The position numbers and the translations under genes were made by a program. A model generated the notes under the pieces. It was given only the letters and a program-made list of their open reading frames with translations, had not been told where the DNA came from and searched no databases. A stretch of DNA of 64,000 bases from Lathyrus oleraceus (lineage: Eukaryota > Streptophyta > Magnoliopsida > Fabales > Fabaceae): contig NC_066585.1 in assembly GCF_024323335.1 (NCBI RefSeq), positions 533,782,082-533,846,081 on the forward strand, given 5' to 3'. Positions 25,269 to 36,950 of this stretch are shown here, piece by piece (position 1 is the stretch's first letter; each line of letters begins with the position of its first letter).

Positions 25269-25480
25269 ATTATGAGAATACGTAGGCATGAGGATTTGAA
25301 TCCTTGGCGAGCAAATTAATTAATAGACTTAGTTTTCCCCTTTATTAAAACCAATCATAAGTAATATTTAGATAATAACACTCATCCACGTAAAGAACAA
25401 TCAAAATGGTTTCTGTTGAGTACAACAAATATGAGGGATGCTAATACCTTCCCCTTGCATAACTGAATTCCTTAACCTTT
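25269..25480 (+). mobile_element. Ogre-like Ty3/gypsy LTR fragment (3' part)
   Basis: The plus strand contains ATACGTAGGCATGAGGATTT followed by CTTGGCGAGC (25279-25313), then GTTGAGTACAACAAATATGA and GGGATGCTAATACCTTCCCC (25418-25455). The same ordered phrases occur in the 3' part of the solo LTR at 40990-45763 on its minus strand (GATACGTAGGCAGG, CGCGAGCACAC, GTTGAGTACAACGGACGTAA, GGGGTGCTAATACCTTCCCC). The fragment is cut off where the minus-strand copia sequence begins. Confidence 0.65.
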
Positions 25481-26880
25481 TTCTCTTCCCCTGAGGTTTT
25501 GTTGATATTTTCCCTTTCTCTTAGAATAAATAATATTTAATGCGACTCTATTGTATTTTAAGTGTGCGACGCACTCAGGTATTTTTTGTGGCGCGACACA
25601 GTGTATGCATTTATAAACGGCACGCTTCTTTTCCTTATGGTCTATTGGTTTTCTATACTTTTTAAATCCCAGTCCATTTTTGTTTATGGAATATATTTGA
25701 CTTGATAAAATCAAGTCAAGCTCCTCTTTCCCTTGGATAAACTTTTCTAGGATTTCATGCAAATCATTAACTTCTTTCTTCAGAGAAACACAAATTTCAC
25801 ACGTTTCTCTTTACTTTCTAAGCTTGGTTATTTCTTCCTAGAATAATTTATTAATTCCTTAAAGGTATATTACAAACTCCTCAATACTTAAGGTGTGTTC
25901 TCTTAGTTTGTCATTTTCTTTCACTAATTGACTACTCATTTTAAATAGTCGTGCATAAGATGGTTTAACACCTGAAATAGTATTTTCCTCGTAGAATGCC
26001 TTTAAGAAAACTTCATCTGTTTTGTTGGAATAATATTCTTTCATATTTATCCTCGAGTTTAATGTTTCTTTTCCTCTTTTTCGTTAAAATATTGAAGAAA
26101 CTTCTTCTTCTTCTTTACCGTTTCTTGACCAAGAGGTTCCTTTGTTTGATGTTGAATTTTCTAAAGATCATTCAACTACTGTGTATGTTCTTTCGAAGGA
26201 TTCCATCAGAGTTGTATGATAGGACTATGATAAATTTTATGATTCTTTAGTTTTTACTTCTTCGTCTTTGAGTAATTGAACTAATTCGTTCAATTTCTCT
26301 AAAATTTCCTTCTTTCTTGATTTTTCCTGAAATTCATGAAGGCTCCCATCTTTTGATTTACAAATTGGATTAAATTTCCAATTCTTAACTCTTAGATATT
26401 GGTTAGTTAATAAATTTATAATATTATTTCAAACATTTCTAATTTTGAAAAACATTTCAAAGCAATATCTTTATCTTCTTCGCCTCAAGTGTTCATCTTC
26501 TGTTGCTCGAAACTTGGAGATACTCCATATATCATTTCAAGAGTATCTTACATTCCATTGGAGGTTTTAAAATGATGATCATAATAAAGTTTACTATCAT
26601 CTAGAGAGATTGTTATAAAGTTCTTGGTTTTAAAATCTATCTTAAACTTTCTTATTTCCTCTTTTGTCTAAAGGGAATAAGATTTATCTACTACTTCATC
26701 GTTTACTTAATGAGTAGGGATAAACGACCCACAAAATTTTGTTTCCCATAATTCATAGCTAATACTTTGAAGAAAGTTTATAAACCTAGCTTTACAAATA
26801 TCAAATATACTATTATTGAAAAGTGGGGTGTGTTTAGAACGAAACTCTTGTTGGAATCCATCTTCCTCCTGAGGCCGAAA
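25470..26880 (-). pseudogene. Ty1/copia gag relic (SIRE/Maximus-like)
   Basis: Read on the minus strand from about 26870 downward. The start resembles MDSNKSFVLNTPHF (copia gag N-terminus). It is followed by KIDFKTKNFITISLDDSKL (about 26650-26600) and TLEMIYGVSPSFEQQKMNT (about 26550-26495), the hallmark of this gag family. A coiled region leads to MKEYYSNKTDEVFLKAF (26044-25990) and, last, LEKFIQGKEELDLILSSQIY (25755-25690), with a decayed zinc-knuckle region (25620-25560). Stops and frameshifts break it into pieces, and no integrase or RT follows within the window. Confidence 0.7.
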
Positions 26881-26884
26881 GATT

Positions 26885-28400
26885 GTGAATTATGTTCATA
26901 AAAACATGGGTTTGAAAAACTTTTGGATTTAAAATCAAAATTTTAAAATCATTTTGAAAATTTTTAAGCACCCGAAATATAAATTATCATAATATAAAGT
27001 GAGGAAAGTAAGGAGATGAGGGAAAAGAGAGAACACTGAGAGCTATATAGGTTCGGTCACGAAACCCCTTTGACAATAGACTTGAGAGCTTTTAGTAGGT
27101 TATACTCACGAAACACATTATACAAGGAAAAATGAATTTTAAGAATAACTTCTAACCAAACAATAAACTTAGGAGTGAAATGATGTATATTCCTTCCAAA
27201 CGGTGGTTTGAAGTTGTTAGTGCTCTTTCCACAAATGAAGAATCTTGCAGTTGTTAGTCTTCAAGCTTCTTAATAAAGACTTTACCATGGTATAATATCG
27301 AACCATGTAGAGATTTTAATATCGGGATTTTCTCACGAACCTAACCTTGGTTTTATCACGGGTTAACCAAGAATCTGGGAGATTCTACCACAGGCTAATC
27401 TTGAACCTATCAAACTTTTAATATCGGGCTGAGCTTAAACCTAAATGGAGACTGAATCACACAATCTCCAAACCAAATATTTTTACGTGTTTAACTTCGA
27501 ACCCAAATAATAAATTCCCTAAGTGGATAATATTCAACCAAGGTGTAAAAAAAGTTCCCTTAGTGAATTTTACAATTCCACCCTTCCATAATTTACAATT
27601 TTCCTAACTTGCAAAAAGGACTTTCTCGAAAAAGCACTTAGGCTAAACTTTTAGTATGAGAAAGTAAACATAAGAAAATTTTAGAGAGAGAGTGAAAAGT
27701 GTGAAATGAAACTCGGTTCTGGATGATTTAAAATTAGGGAAGAGCCCTCTATTTATATACTAGAGGTTAACACAAAAAAGGAAATGAATTTAAAGCTTTT
27801 TAAGACTTGCCAGTCGATTAAATACCCTAAAAATAATCAATTATTAAGTTTAAAAAGGAAAGAAAAGATATTTAGCCGTTGCACATCATTAAGATGTTGT
27901 CCTAATCGCTTAGGACTCAATTTTGAATTTAGCCAATCGATTAGGTTAATGTAACAATCGATTGGCAAAGACAAAAGTTTGCCCAAAGCTATTCTGACAA
28001 CTTCCAACTTATCTGACACGACTTCAATACATTTTTGAAAATATTTTCTTGAGAAAAATCAGTTTAAAAACATGTTTTCGTGTGTGTGTTTATGATTTAG
28101 CCATGCACCTTTACAAGAACACCCTTTTGATTTACAAGGTGTTCACTCAGACTAATCAAGATTTTTTCAGATGCTTTCTTCCTTGTGGACACTTGCTTTA
28201 GTTCACTTGAGATGAGGCTTGGGTTATATTCCATTTGATTGCCATCATCAGATAGTCAAGTCTATAAATCTCTAATACTTAGGTTTGCATGTTTAACCGC
28301 TTAACTGCTTATGCTCGACTTGTTATTAAGGACTAGTTCTAATTATCAAAAGTTATTATTCTTGTCAAAGGCATATCACATGTAAAACAAGGCACCACAT
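26885..28400 (-). mobile_element. probable 5' leader and LTR of the minus-strand copia element
   Basis: This noncoding stretch lies directly upstream (in minus orientation) of the copia gag relic, where the 5' LTR should be. It holds repeated TAATCGATTGG-like phrases (27780-27970) and the GGTTCGGTCACGAAACCC segment (27050-27067), both of a style I associate with LTRs of legume SIRE-type copia elements. No second LTR copy exists in the window to prove the boundary. Confidence 0.4.
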
Positions 28401-28543
28401 AATCTCTGTAGAATGCAATTGTAGACGCTTCTGCATAGGACGACGAGAAATTACGAACTGACTGTTTGTGTGTCCTGCCACTCGTCTACTTATATCATTA
28501 GTTCAACGCACCCCCATGGACAGGTGGTCGCCCCATTGAATTC

Positions 28544-30316
28544 TTACAAGTTTGAACCTTCATACGACCATAAGCTTCGTCTTTCCAGAGCCATCTTCTC
28601 AAAATGCTCTGAACACATGATATTGTAAGAGCTTCTGTTATCGATCATGATTTGTGATATGTCAAACTGCCCGCTTGCAGTAGTAATCACCAATGGGAAG
28701 ATATTGTTAGGGGTTCCTCCCACCTTATCAGAGTTCCAGAACCCTATCATAGGTTGTTCAGGGGTTTTCACTGGCACACTCACGTCCTTTTTATGGACAA
28801 CCAACATCTCAACAATTTTTATCTTCATGGTTTCCGTGTAGGGAATATTTGCTCGGGGAGCTCCTTTAGTAATGGAAGAGATATACAAGAATATCCCCTT
28901 GATGGACTCTTTGTCTTCACCACTAGTTCTGACGTCGACAAAATTTTAGGGAGATTTAACCTTATGCGACTTTTCCCTTTCTCTTTTGCCCTCTTTCACG
29001 TACTCGTCCAACCAACCTCGCTTGATAAACCCTTCAATGGTATCCTTTAGATTGATGCATTCGCCAGTGTTGTGGCTATATCCCTTATGGAAGCAATACT
29101 ATTTCGACTTATCGGTCCAGGATGACTCTCAAATAGGAGAAGGGGGGCTAATCCCTCTATTATGGAATTCTGCGTTGGCACAGTCTTGATAGATATTCTC
29201 TTGAGATGCATTCACTGGTGTGTACTTGTCGTACCATCCATGCATTCACTCGTTAGATTCATCCATCTGACGGTGGGACTCCTTCCCAGCCGGACAACTA
29301 GAGTATTTGTCGAAGGAAGCGGGATTATCGAATCGTGTATCCGGTTTTTCCTCCAGGATCATGTAAGACTGAGTCATGCTTAACATATCATGATTTATTC
29401 ATACTTTCTTCCTTCCTATCTTCAATCTATAGGGATGTTCCCGCATAAGGCCATTCTCGAAGATCTAACGCTTAAGGCCTTCTTTAGATCCCTCTACCTC
29501 AACAACAATTTGTGTAAATCGGTCGATATAAGACCACAAGCTCTCCTTTTTCCATTGAATGATCTTGTTTAAAGCAATTACAATCATAAATTTCCTTTTT
29601 CCGGTTGGTAATCATTGAAATCCGTCGATGATTTAATACATCCGTCCGACTGATCATTGAACCGTAGCTTGCCCAACTCGTGTTAATGCGAACAAGTTGC
29701 ATTTAGAGGCTTTGTCAGTGCTAATGTAGTGCATCCGATCAATGCCTAGTTGTACTTGCTCGTTCGAATCTCCCTTTCCATTATACTCGCCTAGATTGAG
29801 AGGTTTCTCTATGGATTTGGGTATTTTGTTGTCCAAATTCCTAAAGCACCAATGATGCTTCATCTGATTCTTTGATGGCCGATTTTCTACTTGATATGGG
29901 GGAGGAACGCGATTGCCTCGATCTCCCTCGGGGCTGGGGAGGACTTTGGTGCTTCTTGTTGCTTTGTTGATTTTTTAACTTAGGAGCTTCATCCTTTTTC
30001 ATCGTGGTCAACTTAGGGACGACGGTTTGAGTCCTCCTAGATACAACTTCTTGAACGGTGTTCCCTTATGGAGGCTTTCTTAGAGGAAAAGGAACATTTC
30101 CTATATACTTGGAAGCATAGGAATCAAAGATCTGGAAATTCAGGAAATCGGTGTTGAAATAATGCTTGATTGGATTGAACAAGACAAATCTTCGTGTTCT
30201 ATTTTGAGTGCTCTCGAATCGATGACTTGAGAAGGTTTCAAATTGACAAATCAAATAACGAACATGAAAGCATGGAAAATGCAGGAATTAGAAGTCGATT
30301 CCCACAGACGACGCCA
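28544..30316 (-). pseudogene. Ty3/gypsy gag-protease relic with primer-binding site
   Basis: On the minus strand the order is right for a gypsy element. A PBS-like TGGCGTCGTCTGTGGGAA (30316-30299) comes first. A gag segment follows with PLNLGEYNGKGDSNEQVQLG (29800-29740) and SKCNLFALTRVG (29705-29670), the retrotransposon gag fold. Then come a YTPVNASQENIYQDC block near 29200 and a DTIEGFIKRG-type segment near 29040. Last is the protease (28888-28544) with FPLVITTASGQFDISQIMID followed by NRSSYNIM. The catalytic Asp-Ser-Gly is corrupted to Asp-Asn-Arg. Stops interrupt the gag, and reverse transcriptase and integrase are absent. It has a different origin from the copia piece beside it. Confidence 0.75.
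30299..30316 (-). other. retrotransposon primer-binding site
   Basis: Minus-strand TGGCGTCGTCTGTGGGAA differs by one base from the TGGCGCCGTCTGTGGGAA phrase common after the 5' LTR of plant gypsy elements. It is preceded in element orientation by ...AAACAG, the presumed LTR end, so the LTR would extend to higher coordinates across the large microsatellite. Confidence 0.6.
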
Positions 30317-30489
30317 CTGTTTCGTACTGGAAGTAGAAATGGAGTGAAAATCACATATAATGGCAGATCTAAGCTTCCGATGCGACAGAGAGGGGGATGA
30401 CCTATAAGGCGAGAAATTTAACGCTCAAGTGAGTATGTGAGGGAGAATAATGAATTGAAATTGAAATTAAAACTGAATACCTAAAATGA

Positions 30490-30794
<305 letters not shown>

Positions 30795-30848
30795 AACAAA
30801 CTTGTTATTTGATATGAGTGGAACAAACTTGTTATTTGATATGAGTGG
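30795..30848. repeat. 27-bp tandem duplication
   Basis: AACAAACTTGTTATTTGATA starts two exact 27-bp copies (30795-30821 and 30822-30848), right beside the compound microsatellite. Confidence 0.9.
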
Positions 30849-30999
30849 AACCGTTAGTTTCATCGGGACCTTAGATCCTCTATTTTTGCTTACACTATAA
30901 TTCTCACATGCTGAGAAGATTCTGGAAGGATTATGGCTCTTTTAGAGTAGTCGATCAGGAGTTATTACGATGGACCCATACCATATGTATTAATTAGTA

Positions 31000-33080
31000 T
31001 TTACTTTAATTTTGAAGAATAAATAGAAATGAGCCAAACTTAAAGATAGATGAAGACCTCACAAATTATAAAAAAAATATTTTTAAAAATATATCAAAGT
31101 TAATGAATTGAATAAAAAGATAAAATATTAAAGAAAATTTTGACTCATATAATTGATCATATTTAAGAATAAAACAATTCAATTTTCAAATTATACAAAA
31201 CTAAAATAGAAATATAAAACATGTGGATTTATTCAAGTATAAATCATGCTTCCTTTTAGTCACTGTTTCAATCCACCTTGAGGTCAAAGTTTATTTTATA
31301 GTTTTATTTAGTTTTTTAATTTTAATAATTTGATAAATTTAAAATAATTATTAAAAGTATAATAGAACATGAAAATTTTAATTTGCATAGCAAAAATATA
31401 TGTTTTTTTTTCAATTTTTTTATAAAATAATAGATATGACGTAACAAAATAGATATTATTAAGAAAATTCCTAGGTGAAAACAATCCTAAAGATGTGTTT
31501 GTTTGATGGATTAAAATTATAATTTCGAGAATATCATTTTTAGGAATATTATTATCAGAAATGTAATATTCTCATCCTTTGACATGAAAATAAAAATGAA
31601 AAAATTTATGAACAAAACATATTCCTAAGAATAAAAAATATCCTTTTACATACATTATCAAAATTTAAAACAAATAAAGAAATATGCGAATTTCAATATT
31701 ACATTTTCAGGAATAACATTTGTATTCAAGAAACAAACACTTCATAAGAAATAATTTTACAAAGTCAATCATAATTTTTTTATTAAATAAGAAATAAAAA
31801 TAAATTTTTCTCTCTTCTTCTTAATCACAATCATCTCATTAATCCAATTAAAAAACAAATTAAATTTTAAATAAATTAAAAATCTCTCGTACAATTATTT
31901 CTCAATATTACTATATAATAAAATAAAAATGAGACTATTATTGTCTTTTTATTTTTAATTGATGTCATCCTTTTTTTTATCTTCTTTTTTACCATTGTGA
32001 ATCGTTCTTTTTAAAATAATCTTCTAAAATTGAGAAGAAAACAAGATAATGGAATACAAACAAATCTCTATTAAATAGTTTTAATTGATTATACAATATT
32101 TGATTGAAATTGTTTATTTATTTTTGGCACGATTTCAATTTTGATTAGATTTTTTTACAGTTATGTTATATATTTATAACTAATTTACACTTTCAATTTT
32201 TTTTAACAAATTAAATAAATTAATAATAATTTTAAATTATCAGTTAAGCAAAAAAAACATATCTAAAGAAGGACCGTATAAAAAAATTCATCTCAAGAGT
32301 ACTAGCCAATAGAAATTACATAAAAAAATATCAAAATCATGAAACAATAAATGATTAAACTGTCACGAATTCAGATCATACTAAAAAAAAAATTCTTAAC
32401 TTTTGATAGACTTCAAAATATGTAATGTAATTTAATAATATTGTCAAAATAAAGGTTCGAGTTCATATATAAAAAATAAACATTGACATGAAAAATAAAA
32501 TTAACCATGTCACCTCCAACCACCATCATCAACACCCATCCAATATTTTATTTATTGCAAAATATTTTTTATTTTTTAAAATTGATTGTAATGAATTCAG
32601 TTTTTCTTTTCTTTTCGTCATATCTAATTTTTATTAAGAAAGATCTCATTTTATTAATACAAATTTCTTTTAGTCTTTTTTTGAAAAAATTAAATAACCA
32701 TAACACTAATTATATATAATCGATCATAATTTTTTTATTAATTAAAAAATAAAGATAATTTTTTATTTCTATTTCATATCACAACCACTCCATAATTTTT
32801 TTATTTCTGATTCTTTATTTTAAACTTTTAAAAAAAAACATTTCTTCTATTTCTTTATTAATAAATAAAGTATAAAATAAAATAAAGAATAAATTATTTC
32901 AAATAATTTTTTACAAACTTCAAGTATTCTTTTTTTGTTTTTTTGGAAGTTTAAATTAATCTTCACTTTTGAATACATTTGTTTCCGTGTAAGTTATACT
33001 TTTTAAAACCAGTTACCAAAACAAGGTTACTTTAAAACCTAATCCACTTGAATTTAATATTTACTACTACTCCATTACAC
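31000..33080. other. very AT-rich intergenic region, no gene recognised
   Basis: No exon seen. Apart from the candidate MITE at 31491-31744, the sequence consists of A/T runs. The short frames here are Ile/Lys/Asn/Phe-rich artefacts of composition. Confidence 0.6.
31491..31744. mobile_element. candidate Tourist-like (PIF/Harbinger) MITE
   Basis: Ends AGATGTGTTTGTTTGATGG and, as reverse complement, TGAAGTGTTTGTTTCTTGA share the GTGTTTGTTT core. Both flanks are TAA (31488-31490 and 31745-31747), the 3-bp TWA duplication of PIF/Harbinger-type MITEs. The 254-bp body is AT-rich and noncoding. Confidence 0.55.
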
Positions 33081-33085
33081 AAAAC

Positions 33086-33094
33086 TATATAAAA
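33086..33094 (+). promoter_or_regulatory. putative TATA box of the RING gene
   Basis: TATATAAAA about 300 bases upstream of the RING gene start codon. A second TATATATAAA lies at 33100-33109. Downstream sequence to the ATG is a plausible pyrimidine-rich leader. Confidence 0.5.
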
Positions 33095-33389
33095 TCGTAT
33101 ATATATAAATTATAGATAAGGTAATAAATAAACTAACAATAAAAAAAAAAGCATAAAGGGGTTACGTGTGCTTCAAGCCAAAAACCCACAAAACCCTTTC
33201 ACATTCTTTTTTTATTATCAGTTTTTTCACTCTCTCGAAATTCTCTTTTCCTTTGATTTTTTTTCGCAAGATAAAAACAAGAATCGGTTAAGCTTTTGAA
33301 TGAGGTGAATTTCTTCACGAGAGAGATGATTTATTGAGTTTTAGGGTTTTTGAAAAAGTGAAGTGGAAAAAGAAGAAGGAAACGTGATT

Positions 33390-36349
33390 ATGGTGATGAG
33401 AGAGATGCGAAAGTCCTTCAAGGATTCTCTTAAAGCTCTTGAAGCTGACATTCAATTTGCCAATACTCTGTAAATTTCCCTTTCTTAATTTGTAGTTTAT
33501 AAGTTTCAATTTCGTTGTTTTGATAGAGGGGAATTTTTGTTGTTACAGATTTTTATGATTGATTAACTATGGAATGTTAATTGTCCTGTTTATAGTGTTA
33601 TGATTTCTGAAATTTTGATTGTGTTTTTTGTTTTTTATGAAGATAAATGTGTGTTGTGTTCCTTAAAAAGCTTAAACATCGTAATTCTTTTAAGGTTTAA
33701 GTGTCCGACACCAACACATGTTAGTGTCTGGAGTTCGAGTCTGTGCCGTTTTAGGGCTTTATTGATATAGAACACCGTTCTTCATGGCCGTCTTTGAGAG
33801 TGTGTAAGATGAGCTACAACGCAACGCCCTCAAAATTTTCACCCTTAGTTTGTTGCTAAATTGGATGTCATAATAGATTTGTCGTAGTTAAACCTTGTCT
33901 AAATAGGGTCCATTATTGTTGTCACGGTTGAACTGTAGCTAACCGACATAGTGCCTCCAAATAAGAAGTGTTAGCATTGGTATCCCGTTCCTACGTCTCA
34001 CTTTCTGTTTTACTACTTAGGGTGGGTACTATGATGTGTTAAATTCAAGGGTTTGTCTTTTTTCACTTTTATCTTTTTAAAAAAAAAGTAAACTCATAAA
34101 ACATGCTTTGTGTACATGACTGGATAACTTTCAATTTTAGCTTTACTTTAATCTCAATGTTCTAGCTTTCAATTTTTGTTTGAACATTAATACATAAGAT
34201 TTGTAGTTGTTGCGGAACATCAACATGACACAAGTTTACTTGGGAATGAAGGTTCTTTTGCTTGGTTATTTATAATTTGAGTGCACATGTTATGTCTTTG
34301 AAATTCTAGTTTAAAGTAAATGAACCTGTTACAAGTAAATGTTTTATTTCAAGTTTTGAAAATTCATGAATAAAATATGAAAAATTTTTTTGCCAGATTT
34401 TTAACCTATTCATTGACACAGAGCTTCTGATTATCCAAGAGACAAAGACGGAGTCTGCTTTCAAATGAGATTGTCTTATAGCCCAGCTGCTCAATTTCTT
34501 CTTTTTCTGGTTCAGTGGACTGATTGCCATCTTGCTGGATTCCTAGGATTGCTTCGAATTCTCATCTACGAGGTACATTCGCAACCCCTCTATTCTGAAT
34601 ACACTTTTTTGTTTTTCCGGAAAGACAAATGTTAGTTGTCGGTGTCTAGGATTTGAACTCGGAGCTTTCTCATACTCCTTCGATTGTCTCAGCTCAACCA
34701 CTTGAGATATGACACGGAGAGTACTGTAAATAGATGTAACCATAGTGTGGACTAATGCGATCATTTTACCGTCAAGTTTGTAATAAAATGTTGGAATTGT
34801 TGCAGGCATGTAATGAAGGGAAGACAAGCACCACTTATGAAAGAAAAGCTAGTCTAAAGGAGTTTTATGGTAAGAGATTAGTCATTTTGAATTAAAATGG
34901 TCAATTTTTGCTATAAAAGAACTTGAGTTTGATTGCTCGAGCTTCCCATCTCGGAGGTAAATTGTGTTAAACGTCAGATGTCACCACGAAGAATCGAGGA
35001 TTAGTCTCATAGCAGACCCAAAAGATCTAAGCCGGGTGAATACCTTGACACGGGTGCCTACCGACTAATTGAGTGGTTAATAATAAAAATAAATCAATTT
35101 TACTATGAGCCGTAGGTTCGCACCAAGTCTTCTCGAGAACAATTTCTTCTCGACAATTTTGAATCAATGCCATGTCTTTGTATGATTTCCGCGTTCCTTT
35201 ATAAAAGTGATGACTTGAAATTCAAATATGATATGCCTTTTACTATCAGGTGTGATCTTTCCGTCTTTATTACAACTCAAGGGAGGAATCACTGAGGTAG
35301 AAGAAAGGAAACAAAAAGATCTATGCACAACAAAGTACAAACCGAAAAATGTGATTAGAAAAGGAAAGCTATCTGAAATTGATCTAGAGAGAGAAGAAGA
35401 ATGTCCTATTTGTATGGAGATGAACAACAAAGTTATGTTGCCAAATTGCAACCATTCTTTGTGTATGAAATGCTACAATGACTGGTAAGCAACTGTAAGT
35501 AGTTAAGGGTATCAATATTAATATATTATCTCCCCAAACATAGTGTACTCTGTAGCAACGACACCTCTGAAAAAGGCGTGTCGGTGTCGACAATGACACC
35601 GACACTTGTGAACGTTTTACTGGTGTCGATGTGTCACTATTGGTGTTCTTGTCAGTGTCTGTGCTTCATAGATAGTGCATGTTTGAGTTGGTGATTGAGA
35701 ACTGTTTGAATAAACTACTTAAGCGCTTATAGAATGAGCACTTATCCTGTAAGTGTTTATGAAGTTACTATTTCTATAACAAAATATAAATAAAGTTAAA
35801 TTGTTTCTATATAAACTATTAGTTGCTTTCATAATTTATCTAGGAGAGTTTATAGAAATAAGCTGATAACAACTTATGGAAGCTGTTTAATTAAGCTCTC
35901 TCTAACACTTTCACAAGTATTTATGTTAGTAGATGAACTCAAATAAATCAATCTAAACAGTTCTTAAAACTATTTAAGATTTCAATTATCTAGAATTATT
36001 AGGATACAACTTAACATGAAAGAATATTAGGATTCTGATTTATATCTGAGATGTTTCTAAAATGTGATTGATTATTTGGAAAAGCCATTCTACTGACATT
36101 GTTTTTACTTCTAACAATCATGTTTTTGCTGTTTGTTTTAGGCACAAACGATCTCAATCTTGCCCTTTCTGCCGCGACAGTCTTAAAAGAGTAAACTCTG
36201 GTGAGCTTTGGATCTACGTGAGCAGCAGGGAGATAAATGATTTGGAATCAATCAACAAGGAGAATCTAAAAAGGCTATTTATGTACATTGAAAAGTTGCC
36301 TCTGATTTTACCAGATCAAATATTCATGTCTTATCCTCGAAGCTTTTGA
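33390..36349 (+). CDS. RING-type E3 ubiquitin ligase, AIRP2-like
   Basis: Five exons: 33390-33469, 34422-34572, 34806-34869, 35250-35484 and 36142-36349. GT-AG borders join to a 245-residue frame ending in TGA, close to the size of Arabidopsis AIRP2. The N-terminal block, MRKSFKDSLKALEADIQFAN in exon 1 continuing as TLASDYPRDKDGVCFQMRLS, is the conserved start of this small plant family. The RING is C3HC4: Cys150, Cys153, Cys165, His167, Cys170, Cys173, Cys184 and Cys187, with Pro after both CxxC cysteines as in E2-binding RINGs. The RING is split by intron 4 between the third and fourth Cys pairs. AIRP2 is a cytosolic E3 promoting abscisic-acid and drought responses; function here is inferred from family. 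Three ATGs lie in frame at the start (33390, 33396 and 33405), and I chose the first. Intron 2 contains a SINE-like insertion. Substrates are unknown. Confidence 0.9.
34597..34715 (-). mobile_element. tRNA-derived SINE in intron 2 of the RING gene
   Basis: The minus strand carries an A-box-like AAGTGGTTGAGCTGAG (about 34704-34689) and, some 40 bases on, a B-box-like GAGTTCAAATCCT (34660-34648). It then runs into an A-rich end (GGAAAAACAAAAAAGTG, about 34620-34604). This is RNA polymerase III promoter spacing with a tail, so a SINE fits better than a decayed tRNA. Target duplications were not found. Confidence 0.5.
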
Positions 36350-36950
36350 TTTCCATTTAGTGAATTTTGGAGATCATATATGACTTCAAATCAATGAGGA
36401 AAGTTAAAATAGGCTTTAAATTAGTGTACATTCTCAAGTTACCTAAATTTTTTTTATTTCTACAATAGATTTCAAATGTAAATACTTGATGGCTCTTTAG
36501 TCGAATGATATTTTAACTCCAATAGATTTCGTTAGCTAGAATATTTGGCTCTAAGCTATTTATGATTCAGTGGGTTTTGCTGTGGTTTTTCTCTAATTTA
36601 ACTCTTAGCACTATGTTAAGGAACTCTTCCTAAGGGGTAGGAGTTTTTGTAAACAAGCATTTCTCATAACAAACATTTATGAGAATGCTTCACCCAAATT
36701 TTTCTATGTTGAAGTATTGGCAAAAAGTGGAAGCATAGATAGTTGAAAGACTCCACTTTATGAAGCAGGCTAATCACTAAGTGTGTAAATTTTACTGAGA
36801 GTGATGCAATTTGACACCAATACAGAGTCTGAGCCGTCTATTACACCAAATTCTTCAAAGAACCATCTTATGGTGTGGTGCTCAAGAATTTTTCAGCTTG
36901 ATTCTCTACAACTATGAATCCCATTATGGAAATCAAGCAAGCAGTTGATG
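36350..36950. other. downstream flank of the RING gene
   Basis: Probably 3' untranslated region and spacer. An imperfect hairpin (AAGCATTTCTCATA at 36655-36668 with TATGAGAATGCTT at 36678-36690) is the only structure noted. Confidence 0.4.
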
